From assembly GCF_000621605.1 (NCBI RefSeq), contig NZ_JHXX01000001.1:1240001-1304000 (forward strand): DNA of 64,000 nt, read 5' to 3'. The first letter of the stretch is position 1, and the number at the start of each line of letters is the position of its first letter. This document shows positions 15,258 to 23,265 of the stretch, piece after piece. The stretch is from Butyrivibrio sp. MC2021. GTDB taxonomy: Bacteria; Bacillota; Clostridia; Lachnospirales; Lachnospiraceae. Below the pieces are notes generated by a model. It saw nothing but the letters and a program-made list of their open reading frames with translations, was not told the DNA's origin and made no database searches. The translations under genes were made by a program, and so were the position numbers.

Positions 15258-16421
15258 TTATTGCTTGTTTCCGATGCGCTCAATAAAAGCGACAGCTTCT
15301 TCGATTCCGCCTGCATTCTTAAAGCTCTCTGAAACCTTCCCGGCTCCTTCTTTAAAGCCCGGCTCCTCAAGGACCCTTGTCAAGCATTTCAGGATATCCT
15401 GCTGTTTTATTGAGGGCAGTTTTAAGCCTGCTCCCAGCTCAGCGGTTCTTTTTGCCACCGCCCCCTGCTCAGGAGTCTGGGGAAAAAGAATAAGCGGAAC
15501 GCCGAAATAAAGTCCTTCCGATGCGGAGTTCATGCCGCAGTGGGTTATAAAGGCGTCTGCTATGGACAGCACAGCCATCTGATCTACACTCTCATAGATC
15601 TGGATATTTGAAGGCAGATTGTCAAAATGATCCGGATTTGTGCCCATGGAAATGATCACCTGATAATCGGTTTTTCCCAGAACCTCAATGCAGTTGCGGT
15701 AAAACTCGCGATTGTTATTGACGGTGCCCATGGATATGTAAACTGTCTTCTCGGCGGTCTTTTCATATTTCTGGGTAATAGGCCTTATGGAAGGGCCTAT
15801 GAAATGATACCTGTCAGAAAAAGTCTCTGCGCAGGGCTGGTAATACTTTGAAGTATAAACAATGGTATTGGTGTCATTGTCATTGGTCACGATATCCAGA
15901 ATGCCCTTTACCGGATATCCCTTGTCCCGAAGACGCTTTATCTGTCTGTTGACCTCCGGCATTGCTAAAAGCATCCTCAGTGTCTCTCCGATGCCGTGGC
16001 TGTTATATTTTCCGGAATACCGGTTAAAAGCGAAGGTGGTGGTGGAACAGATATATGGCAGTCCGAATTTCATGGAAGCAAGCTTTCCCCAGAATGCAAC
16101 GGAATCCGATACGATCAAATCCGGCTGCAGTTCTTTTATCTTCTCGCTGACCATCCCATCCAGTCCGATGGTTGCAGATACCATGAGCTTCACGGCAAAG
16201 GACTGGTCCTTTCCGAACTTTTCTGCAAAGTCTGCATCCTGTTCCTCGAAATTGTAGTCATCGCAGGGAAAAAAGGTAGCGCCGACGCCCTCTATTTTTT
16301 CCCTGAACATCTCATAAGAAAAGTAATATACTGTGTGCCCCGCCCCGGTCAGAGCCCTGACAATTCCCAGTGTAGGATTGGTATGTCCATGGGCCGGAAT
16401 GCAAAACCATATGATTTTCAT
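15258..16421 (-). CDS. Macrolide-type (MGT) glycosyltransferase, GT1 family
   Basis: 387 aa GT-B fold enzyme. The N-terminal half binds the acceptor (IPAHGHTNPTLGIVRAL). The C-terminal half carries the nucleotide-sugar signature (ITHCGMNSASEGLYFGVPLI with PQTPEQG). Family members transfer glucose or similar from UDP-sugars to small lipophilic acceptors, including macrolides, flavonoids and lipids. AGGAGG precedes the ATG at 16421. The acceptor is unknown. No biosynthetic cluster surrounds it, so detoxification or glycolipid synthesis are both possible. Confidence 0.87.
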   Translation of the reverse strand: MKIIWFCIPAHGHTNPTLGIVRALTGAGHTVYYFSYEMFREKIEGVGATFFPCDDYNFEEQDADFAEKFGKDQSFAVKLMVSATIGLDGMVSEKIKELQPDLIVSDSVAFWGKLASMKFGLPYICSTTTFAFNRYSGKYNSHGIGETLRMLLAMPEVNRQIKRLRDKGYPVKGILDIVTNDNDTNTIVYTSKYYQPCAETFSDRYHFIGPSIRPITQKYEKTAEKTVYISMGTVNNNREFYRNCIEVLGKTDYQVIISMGTNPDHFDNLPSNIQIYESVDQMAVLSIADAFITHCGMNSASEGLYFGVPLILFPQTPEQGAVAKRTAELGAGLKLPSIKQQDILKCLTRVLEEPGFKEGAGKVSESFKNAGGIEEAVAFIERIGNKQ

Positions 16422-16512
16422 ACATTTTCCCTCCTACACTAAATTATAATATAACTTTAATGCTAATTCGTTAATCTTTTGCCAATTTCAAAAATTTCTT
16501 GTCATTCAGGAT

Positions 16513-17091
16513 TTAACCGTTTATACCTTGCAAGCCCGCATAATCTTCTCTGAGCATACCGTAAATATTATAATCACAATAAACAGAAACCATTTTCCCT
16601 TGGCGAACGGTCCCCTCTTTTATAAAGCCACATTTTTCCATAACCTTATTTGATGCAATGTTTCTTACATCTGCATTCCCATTCAAACGATCTAATTCCG
16701 TGTTTTCAAATATAAACCGTATCACTTCCTTTAAAGCTTCTGTAGTAATTCCCATATTCCAGTACTCAGGACTAATTCTGTACCCTATATCACCCATTCT
16801 GGCATTTTGGATATTAAATACCGCAATCATGCCTACCACTTTATTGGATTCTTTCAATACAATTCCCCAATTAAAATCAGGCGAAGGTTTTCTTTTTACC
16901 CAGGGGCGGGCATCAATAAACATAAGCTCAGGATTTTTCTCATTCTTACTTGCTTTTCTACCCCAATATGTATAGATTTCATCTCGTCCAAGCCACTCTC
17001 TTAAATCAGGAACATCATTTTCGTCAAGCACACGAATGATCAATCTGTCCGTTTCAAGAACTGGTTTATCTATTTCATAATCTTTTAGCAT
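16513..17091 (-). CDS. GNAT acetyltransferase, RimJ/RimL type
   Basis: 192 aa. ETDRLIIRVLDENDVPDL is the typical start of the RimJ/RimL-like family, YWNMGITTEALKEVIRFIFE the acetyl-CoA loop and ASNKVMEKCGFIKEGTVRQG the conserved C-terminal motif. Members acetylate N-termini of ribosomal proteins or small molecules. The specific target is not evident. It seems to be transcribed alone. Confidence 0.87.
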   Translation of the reverse strand: MLKDYEIDKPVLETDRLIIRVLDENDVPDLREWLGRDEIYTYWGRKASKNEKNPELMFIDARPWVKRKPSPDFNWGIVLKESNKVVGMIAVFNIQNARMGDIGYRISPEYWNMGITTEALKEVIRFIFENTELDRLNGNADVRNIASNKVMEKCGFIKEGTVRQGKMVSVYCDYNIYGMLREDYAGLQGING

Positions 17092-17196
17092 AATATCCTC
17101 CGCAAATCCTTATTTGCATATATAAGCCTTACGCTATAATCAATTATTTATAGTATATGTATATCCTCTATCCTCTTCAATATTCAAGCCTTTGTA

Positions 17197-17236
17197 CATT
17201 CCAAAATGAGCTATGAACCCCGTCCCCCGGTCACTC
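17197..17236. repeat. REP-like intergenic repeat, copy 1
   Basis: CATTCCAAAATGAGCTATGA followed by ACCCCGTCCCCCGGTCACTC. The ends TGAGC.../...CACTCA are partly inverted. It matches copies at 20772-20806 and 35450-35493 over the AAAATGAGC and GAACCCCGTCC cores. Confidence 0.75.
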
Positions 17237-17323
17237 ATATGATGGCGCTTTTGACACCAGCTCCAGGCACAAGACTGCTACAATAACCGTAAAGCTGGAA
17301 TATGATATAAAGTAATTTTCATA

Positions 17324-17365
17324 AGAAAACACACACTGGAGAAGTATTTCTTTTCCAGCGTGTGT
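17324..17365 (-). terminator. Terminator of the beta-helix lipoprotein gene
   Basis: Arms ACACACACTGGA (17329-17340) and TCCAGCGTGTGT (17354-17365) pair with one mismatch. The minus strand continues with TTTT. Confidence 0.75.
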
Positions 17366-17415
17366 CACACAGTTTTCTAATAGAACATCTATCTTGCGAT
17401 ATATCTTTTGTTGTC

Positions 17416-18924
17416 TTAGTTCAGAGCAACTCCATTAACGTAAAGTGTATATCCATTAGTATCGACACTGGAAATATCTCCATCAAATGATGAGATATAG
17501 GTATCTGCTGTAAGTGTCCAGGTGCTGCTCTTATCTATAGAAACAGCTACTGTTCCTACTTCTGTGGAAACTGTTTCGCCCTTGGCATTAGTGATGTTTC
17601 CGCCTATTGTGCCTGTGAAGCTGGATCCGTCAGTAAGATTAAGTGTAAGCTGTGAATCACTTCCAACAAGGATTGTTCCCTCAAGGGTCTGGTTAGTTGC
17701 ATTAAGTGTAGCTGTGTTTGTGTCACCATTCCAGCCATCAGCACAAACTGAAAGCAGAATATTCTCTGAATCCATATTAATAATCTTTACATTATCCAGG
17801 TTAATAACAGCAGTTGTATTTGTTACGTGGAAAACATGGCCATTCTTGCTGGTAAGTGTTCCACCGTTCATTGTAAATACCGATGTACCACTGTCTGCAT
17901 CTCCTGACATGGACTGGTAGATCATGATTGTGTCATAGAAGGTTGCATTTCCGTTGGTATCAGTATTATTGGCGGTCATATCGCAGTCATTAAGGGTAAT
18001 TGAATTGATACCCTCAATGCAAACTCCCTCTGAAAGGTTGGAAACAAGAGTTGCATTAGAAACTGTGATGTCTGCAGTTGAATAGATAGCAGGAGAGCCA
18101 AGACCGTTTGTTGTATATGTTCCACCATCTACAGTAACTGTGCCGCCACCCCTGTCAGTTCTGATGGCTGCTGAAGATCTTCCGCTAGTCTCAACTGTAA
18201 GGTTTGATGCCTTTGTCACACCGCCACCGGTTGTCATGATGCCACCTGAGCCATCACCTGTTGTTGTGATAGTACTGTCTGAAATTATGACTGTTGTACC
18301 ATCACCCTCATCGCCATTCTTTCCACCATTTCCACCATATGAGAATACGCCGTTGGCTCCGTCAGCATCAGAAGTAATGTTTGCTCCTGTAATAGTGGTT
18401 GTAGATCCGTCTTTTACAAGAACAGCTGCATTAAGGCCATAGAAGTTACAATTGTCTCCACCATCTGAATCACCGGTCTTGGTAACAGTTGCATTGGTGA
18501 TGGTTACATCGTCACTTGTGCTGATCAGAAGTGCGCTCTTATCTGCTGTTGTGCTGGCATAGGTCTTTCCATCCTGAGTATCTGAGCCAGTTACTTCTAC
18601 CGCTCCCTGATAATCGATATCAGCACTGCTGCTTCCGCCTCCGAAGCCGCCACCACCTTCGGGAGGATTTCCAGGTGCTTCTCCATCCGGTTTATTTCCA
18701 GGTGCTCCATCAGGCTTATCTCCAGGAACACCATCAGGCGCCTCACCGTCCGGCTTTTCAGGTGCATCAGAAGGGTTGCTGCTTTCTTCAACTGTACTTT
18801 CCTGTGTAACTACAGTGTCAGTTCCTTCGGTTGATGTGGCTGTCTGTCCGCATGCTGTGACAGCTACGCACATGATTGTTACTATTGCTAAAGATAAGAT
18901 CTTTTTTAACTCGTTTCTTTTCAT
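17416..18924 (-). CDS. Secreted parallel beta-helix lipoprotein with Pro/Gly/Asp-rich linker
   Basis: 502 aa. The lipobox VTAC places the lipid-modified Cys at residue 26. Residues ~50-95 are a low-complexity linker of repeated KPDGxAPGxx units, a cell-wall-spanning stalk type. Residues ~105-500 are a string of beta-strand repeats rich in Thr, Asn and Gly (TITGANITSDADGANGV, VTVDGGTYTT, ITLNDCDMTANN) that look like a right-handed beta-helix, as in adhesins and pectate-lyase-like proteins. No catalytic motif is recognisable. Role probably binding or adhesion at the cell surface, by inference. It has its own terminator. Confidence 0.75.
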   Translation of the reverse strand: MKRNELKKILSLAIVTIMCVAVTACGQTATSTEGTDTVVTQESTVEESSNPSDAPEKPDGEAPDGVPGDKPDGAPGNKPDGEAPGNPPEGGGGFGGGSSSADIDYQGAVEVTGSDTQDGKTYASTTADKSALLISTSDDVTITNATVTKTGDSDGGDNCNFYGLNAAVLVKDGSTTTITGANITSDADGANGVFSYGGNGGKNGDEGDGTTVIISDSTITTTGDGSGGIMTTGGGVTKASNLTVETSGRSSAAIRTDRGGGTVTVDGGTYTTNGLGSPAIYSTADITVSNATLVSNLSEGVCIEGINSITLNDCDMTANNTDTNGNATFYDTIMIYQSMSGDADSGTSVFTMNGGTLTSKNGHVFHVTNTTAVINLDNVKIINMDSENILLSVCADGWNGDTNTATLNATNQTLEGTILVGSDSQLTLNLTDGSSFTGTIGGNITNAKGETVSTEVGTVAVSIDKSSTWTLTADTYISSFDGDISSVDTNGYTLYVNGVALN

Positions 18925-19276
18925 AATTAGTCTCCTTAGTAATTCCTGAACATTTATCAGTGAAAAATTGTTTGTTGTTGGAATGGATTATGAATAAGAA
19001 ACCTAAATTATAGTTAAAAGATTTTCTTAATTTTTCAATGTTTATAAATTGTTTAGAAACTGCCTCATTACATCCTCTATCTTCCGATATATATTCCGAG
19101 ATAAAAGGCTATGCCTTCAGAGAGCAGGATTTCTCCCTGCTTCCAGGCTCCGCCAAATGCATAGTTGCCGGCAAGTTCGCCTTTTGAGTTTACTATAAGT
19201 ATCCGGAAAAGATAATCCGTATTTTAATGCTTCTTCTCTTGTTTTCATGAAATAATTCTAACACATTCAAATAGAA
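18925..19276. other. Intergenic stretch containing a YjbR-MGMT relic
   Basis: A 352-bp gap. 18925-19076 is AT-rich leader for the lipoprotein gene. 19077-19248 is the relic described separately. An AATTCTA/TAGAATT pair lies around 19254-19278 after the stop of the gene at 19277. Nothing else is recognisable. Confidence 0.55.
19077..19248 (-). pseudogene. YjbR-MGMT relic with internal deletion and frameshift
   Basis: From the ATG at 19248 the frame reads MKTREEALKYGLSFPDTY, nearly identical to the start of the intact gene at 8326-8952. It then jumps. In the next frame IVNSKGELAGNYAFGGAWKQ and ILLSEGIAF match the C-terminal end of the same gene (VVNSKGELAGEYAFGGSWKQ). About 140 codons are missing, including the active-site PCHR, and the junction changes frame. 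It is a decayed second copy. Confidence 0.85.
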
Positions 19277-19972
19277 TTACTCATAATTCACTGTTATTTT
19301 TCCCAACGTTATTTTATCCAGAACCTTATCATTAGTCTTTACTGTATGTTCCGGTAGAATCTTTTCTTGATAATACACGCCGTCCCAGTTTAGAAGCTTT
19401 TCCGGGTCTTCGGAATATCCTGTTAAATCACAGGTATTTGCAAGAAATTTGGCATATTTTACTGCAAGAGCATGTTTTATCCGCATATTAGTGAGGATGC
19501 TTTCATCCAACCCTGTTCTTGCAAGCTGATTACCGGTCATGCTGCTTAAGATCATCTTTGCTTCGACCATTGCTTGTTTTTCTTCCGCGCTACTTAATAC
19601 AACTCCTTCAGAAAGAGCTCTTTTATAATAAATCTCATCTGATATACAAGTGTTAACTGCCACCTTCTTGGCGTAATCACAGACAAACTGAGAATCCATG
19701 CCGGCTGAAAAGTGGGTATTCCACCAGTGCTTTGGATTCTCAGGATCATACAAAAGAGCCTGGTTCTGCACAAACTCTTCTACTTTATATATGTAATATC
19801 CAAATTCTCTTAAGGTAATCCCGGTATCATCAACTGTGATCAAAGGCTCATCAAGATGATCTTCATAAACGAATCTGCTCAGTATTTTTCCGCAAATGGC
19901 AGCAATTATCAGAAAGCAGTTAAATATGATGATTCCGACAATGGCTTTTTTAACAGATCTTTTCATAAGCAT
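19277..19972 (-). CDS. Membrane-anchored extracytoplasmic protein, SurA-N-like
   Basis: 231 aa. One N-terminal membrane anchor (residues ~11-31) and an outside domain. Its layout (a short ITVDDTGITLREFGYYIYKV strand-helix start, WWNTHFSAG, then several helices with ISDEIYYKRALSEGVVLSSA) resembles the helical chaperone part of SurA/PrsA-type foldases without the prolyl isomerase domain. This is a weak resemblance. The ATG at 19972 directly follows the stop of the HTH gene, with AGGA 7 bases upstream, so it belongs to the same operon as the LuxR-HTH and MotA-like genes. Confidence 0.6.
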   Translation of the reverse strand: MLMKRSVKKAIVGIIIFNCFLIIAAICGKILSRFVYEDHLDEPLITVDDTGITLREFGYYIYKVEEFVQNQALLYDPENPKHWWNTHFSAGMDSQFVCDYAKKVAVNTCISDEIYYKRALSEGVVLSSAEEKQAMVEAKMILSSMTGNQLARTGLDESILTNMRIKHALAVKYAKFLANTCDLTGYSEDPEKLLNWDGVYYQEKILPEHTVKTNDKVLDKITLGKITVNYE

Positions 19973-20209
19973 TTATTTATCCTGTGTGAACAACTCTTGG
20001 AATTCCTTTCTTCCGGGAACCCACGCCTTTTCATAAATGTGAGTGAAATGATTTTTTACCGTCTGCTCAGAAATTCCGAGCATATAAGCAATTCTATGAT
20101 TTGAAAACCCCGACACTTTAAGGTATCCGAGTTCAAGCTCTCTTTTCGTAAATCCGAATTTACGAGCTATATTAAGATACTGCTCCTTTGTAATTCCGGG
20201 ATCATTCAT
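19973..20209 (-). CDS. Small LuxR/GerE-type HTH protein without receiver domain
   Basis: 78 aa, little more than a DNA-binding domain: FTKRELELGYLKVSGFSNHR and AYMLGISEQTVKNHFTHIYE match the LuxR-type four-helix HTH. The start at 20209 is chosen because it overlaps the end of the upstream membrane-protein gene, which fits translational coupling; a longer frame to 20230 exists. No phosphoacceptor or ligand domain is present, so its activity must be set by another protein, possibly the co-encoded MotA-like membrane protein. Confidence 0.8.
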   Translation of the reverse strand: MNDPGITKEQYLNIARKFGFTKRELELGYLKVSGFSNHRIAYMLGISEQTVKNHFTHIYEKAWVPGRKEFQELFTQDK

Positions 20210-20681
20210 CTTCCATGTCCATCTCTTCATTCATCTTACGCTCGGCATTTAACTTAAGCGGCAGAAGAAAAAACTCGATTATTACTGCATAAAAACCTGA
20301 AAGGAAGCAGACAGCAAGGCTTGGTCCAAACGTTTCCGGCTCAGATAAATGTCCCATAAGAATTATTGCTTGAGTTATGATGGCAAAAAGAGCTCCAAAT
20401 ACAGTAAGCTTCTGGGCAGCGCCTACGGCTTCTATAATATTTTTTAGTTCAAGAAGTCTGTAATCTTTTATCCCTACTGAGAATGAATTCAAAAAATCTT
20501 TCCACTCACCCATGATAATGAGCCCGGGAATCAGAATAAGTAAAACAAGAATCAGCGAAGGCACATCAAGAAACCATGCGACAGCAGAAAAACCAAAGCT
20601 GGTTCCGAGGGTACTGATAAGAAATACAACGATGAAAAGTACAAGCTCTCCAAATAAAACGGTACGGATATTCTTTTTCAT
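20202..20681 (-). CDS. MotA-like four-TM membrane protein
   Basis: 159 aa, start at 20681 with AGGAG 7 bases upstream. Four hydrophobic segments. FLDVPSLILVLLILIPGL resembles the MotA DIPSLIIV stretch, and FGPSLAVCFLSGFYAVIIEF followed by LLPLK resembles the last MotA/TolQ membrane helix (GPAMAVALLTTFYGxLLANLxFLP). Typical MotA is 250-290 aa. The large cytoplasmic loop between the second and third helices is missing here. No MotB partner is nearby. A proton-channel or sensor role is inference. First gene of a three-gene unit with the LuxR-HTH and the SurA-like protein. Confidence 0.65.
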   Translation of the reverse strand: MKKNIRTVLFGELVLFIVVFLISTLGTSFGFSAVAWFLDVPSLILVLLILIPGLIIMGEWKDFLNSFSVGIKDYRLLELKNIIEAVGAAQKLTVFGALFAIITQAIILMGHLSEPETFGPSLAVCFLSGFYAVIIEFFLLPLKLNAERKMNEEMDMEDE

Positions 20682-20771
20682 AAGCATACTCCTATTAAGC
20701 TTTATTTATTCGTTATAGGTGTTCCTATTATGACGTTATCATATGCACGAAAAGAAATATATAGTACCTTT

Positions 20772-20806
20772 TGCAAAATGAGCCAGGAACCCCGTCCTGG
20801 TCCACT
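20772..20806. repeat. REP-like intergenic repeat, copy 2
   Basis: TGCAAAATGAGCCAGGAACC then CCGTCCTGGTCCACT, ending directly against the stop codon of the fructokinase gene at 20807. Same cores AAAATGAGC and GAACCCCGTCC as the other two copies. Confidence 0.75.
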
Positions 20807-21772
20807 TTACTTGTTTGTTAGAAAAGCTGTTATTTCTTCTTGGGTTGGCATTACAGAAAGTGCACCTTTTCTGGTGGTTATAATAGATGCCGCAGCGTTT
20901 GCAAACGACAGGCATTCAAATAATCCGTCCTTTGTCAGATTATCAAGTCCGTTTTTGTGGATGTAATCTATGGCACAGGCACAGAAGGTATCGCCTGCTC
21001 CTGTAGTCTCTATAGTAGCAGGATTTCTGTACCCTTCTTTTTTGATCACCATATCTTTGTAAAGAGCCATACTTCCTTCAGGTCCAAGTGTGGCAAACAC
21101 GATTGGAATACCAAAGTCTCTCTTTATTTTCCTTGCTCCTGCCTCTATATCCTTAAGGCCTGTAAAAAGCTCAATCTCATTATCTGAAATTTTCAGGATA
21201 TCACAGTTTTCAAAGCCATATTTCATAGCATCTATTGCATCGTCTACGTTCTTCCATAAAGGTTCTCTGTAATTTGGATCAAAAGATATGACTGCTCCGC
21301 TCTCTTTAGCTATTGTAACAGCTCTGACAGTTGCCTCTTTTGCAGGTTCGTCTGTCATTGACAGTGTTCCAAGATGAAATACCTCTGCATTCCTGATAAG
21401 ATCAGCATTCTTCTCAACATCCTCTGCTGTCAGCATCATGTCTGCTCCGGGCTTTCTGTAAAAAGAAAAATCTCTGTCTCCATTTGGAAGCTTGTTTACA
21501 AATGCAAGGGTAGTATTTATCTCCTCGTCAAAGACAAGTCCGGTAGAGTCTATACCCTGCTTTTCAATTCTCTCTTTTAACATTCTCCCAAAAAAGTCGT
21601 TTCCAACCTTGCCGATAAAAGCTGTGCTGTTGCCTAAATTCTGAAGCATTGACAGCACATTACAGGGTGCTCCGCCCGGATTAGCCTCAAATAAAGGATT
21701 TCCCTGGTTGCTGTCTCCGCTTCCTGTAAAATCAATAAGCAACTCTCCCAGCGCAACTACATCTTTTTTCAT
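20807..21772 (-). CDS. Fructokinase, PfkB family
   Basis: 321 aa PfkB-type sugar kinase. The N-terminal motif GGAPCNVLSMLQNLG and the C-terminal ATP/anion-hole motif TGAGDTFCACAIDY (catalytic Asp in GAGD) are both present. It phosphorylates fructose released by the GH32 enzymes encoded just upstream, feeding fructose-6-phosphate into glycolysis. Start at 21772, 3 bp after the GH32 stop, so it is the last gene of the fructan operon. Fructose specificity is inferred from context. Confidence 0.9.
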   Translation of the reverse strand: MKKDVVALGELLIDFTGSGDSNQGNPLFEANPGGAPCNVLSMLQNLGNSTAFIGKVGNDFFGRMLKERIEKQGIDSTGLVFDEEINTTLAFVNKLPNGDRDFSFYRKPGADMMLTAEDVEKNADLIRNAEVFHLGTLSMTDEPAKEATVRAVTIAKESGAVISFDPNYREPLWKNVDDAIDAMKYGFENCDILKISDNEIELFTGLKDIEAGARKIKRDFGIPIVFATLGPEGSMALYKDMVIKKEGYRNPATIETTGAGDTFCACAIDYIHKNGLDNLTKDGLFECLSFANAAASIITTRKGALSVMPTQEEITAFLTNK

Positions 21773-21775
21773 AAG

Positions 21776-23257
21776 TTATTTCCTCTCAAGCTCATACATA
21801 GTAACATCCATAAGAAGTTCTCCAACTGCCTTAAAACTGATACCTTCAGCTCTGACATCTGTAAGGATTACCATAGACATTACCTGCTGTCCATTATTGA
21901 TGAAGAGCTCCATGCTGTATCTGTCAAGAACAAGTCTAAGTGAAATCTCACCCTTATTTCCTGCAACCTTACATCTTCTCTGATGAACAATGGCTCTTCT
22001 GCTTCCTGAATGCTTTCTGTCTATCTTAACAATATTGTCAACAGGATCATATTCAATCGTTGAATAAGCCTTGCCATTATCAGCAAAACGAATTTCAAAT
22101 TTTTTATATGAAAGTTCTGCCTGTGTAGATCTGACTCTTACTGTCATATCTACGCATCTGCCCTCAATACTTGAAAGTGAAGCACTATCAGAAATAAGTA
22201 CATTCTGTCTGCTGATTCTTTTGCCGTAATAATTCTCTATCTCTCTGGCAGGCCACTGAATAAGTCTGTTATCCTTAATAGTTATTTCCCTTGGAATACT
22301 CATCTGGCCAAACCATGGGAAGTCATCGCGCCTGATTCCGCATGTATCCCAGTTCTGCATCCAGCCGATCATGACTCTTCGTCCATCAGGAGTCTTGATT
22401 GTCTGTGGCGCATAAAAATCAATACCATAGTCAACAGCCTGACAGTTTTCTTCGCAGAATTCTCCATTTTCATCGATACTTCCTATCACACACAAGGTTC
22501 CGTTTCCGTTGTGGAACTCAAGCTCTTCAGGGAGCATATCCTGCGGGCTTGTGAGAAGGACCTGTTTGCCATCGTGGTTAAAGTAATCAGGGCACTCCCA
22601 CATTACACCGAATCTGTGGTTGTTCTTGATAACAGTCTTATCATAGGACCAGTTAATACCGTCATCACTTACAAACTGTAATATCTGTCCATCGATATCC
22701 TCAGTTTTATTGCCAACTACTATGTAATATTTGCCATTTTCACGCCATACCTTAGGGTCTCTGAAGTCATATTTGCCTGCGCCCTCAGGAAGCATAGTGC
22801 TGTCAATTACAGGATTATTTGCATACTTCTCATAATCCTTGCCGTCACCAAAAGCAACACACTGGGTCTGAACCTCTCTGATGTTGCCATCTTCATCTTC
22901 CATTTTCTGAACTCCTGTGTACACCAGAAGTTGTCTGCCATCTTCCATTTCAATGGCACTACCTGAAAAGCAACCGTTCTTGTCATATTCCATATCAGGA
23001 GCTATAGCAGCAGGATAATATTCCCATGTGATCAGATCCTTACTAACCGCATGTCCCCAGTGCATAGGTCCCCATACTGTCTCATATGGATAATACTGGT
23101 AAAAGAGATGGTATTCACCCTTATAAAGGCTAAAACCGTTAGGATCATTCATCCATCCACATCTTGGTGTCAGATGAAAAAGAGGCCTCATTTCAGGGGC
23201 GATCATCTTTTCCTTCTTCTCTTCATATTCACGTGCCTTGTTTAACTTATCACTCAT
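21776..23257 (-). CDS. GH32 beta-fructofuranosidase, cytoplasmic
   Basis: 493 aa. The GH32 motifs are all present: nucleophile Asp38 in WMNDPNGF, the FRDPKVW transition-state Asp, and the acid/base Glu in WECPDYF. A C-terminal beta-sandwich follows. No signal peptide, so it splits sucrose or imported fructo-oligosaccharides (or their phosphates) inside the cell. Start at 23257 is favoured by GAGG 6 bases upstream; a GTG at 23269 is an alternative. It overlaps the end of the secreted GH32 gene closely and is followed by fructokinase. Confidence 0.93.
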   Translation of the reverse strand: MSDKLNKAREYEEKKEKMIAPEMRPLFHLTPRCGWMNDPNGFSLYKGEYHLFYQYYPYETVWGPMHWGHAVSKDLITWEYYPAAIAPDMEYDKNGCFSGSAIEMEDGRQLLVYTGVQKMEDEDGNIREVQTQCVAFGDGKDYEKYANNPVIDSTMLPEGAGKYDFRDPKVWRENGKYYIVVGNKTEDIDGQILQFVSDDGINWSYDKTVIKNNHRFGVMWECPDYFNHDGKQVLLTSPQDMLPEELEFHNGNGTLCVIGSIDENGEFCEENCQAVDYGIDFYAPQTIKTPDGRRVMIGWMQNWDTCGIRRDDFPWFGQMSIPREITIKDNRLIQWPAREIENYYGKRISRQNVLISDSASLSSIEGRCVDMTVRVRSTQAELSYKKFEIRFADNGKAYSTIEYDPVDNIVKIDRKHSGSRRAIVHQRRCKVAGNKGEISLRLVLDRYSMELFINNGQQVMSMVILTDVRAEGISFKAVGELLMDVTMYELERK

Positions 23258-23265
23258 TTCTATCC

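Larger units (their letters stand above)
17092..17415. other. Intergenic stretch with a REP-like element and a terminator
   Basis: A 324-bp gap. It holds one copy of the GAACCCCGTCC repeat (17197-17236) and a terminator (17324-17365) that belongs to the lipoprotein gene ending at 17416. I see no convincing gene between them; only very short frames without recognisable similarity. Confidence 0.6.

Noticed and set aside
18531-18809. Proline-rich stretch of the lipoprotein gene considered as a tandem DNA repeat or CRISPR-like array
   Set aside because: The repetition is only at the protein level (KPDGxAPGN units), with irregular length and no spacers.
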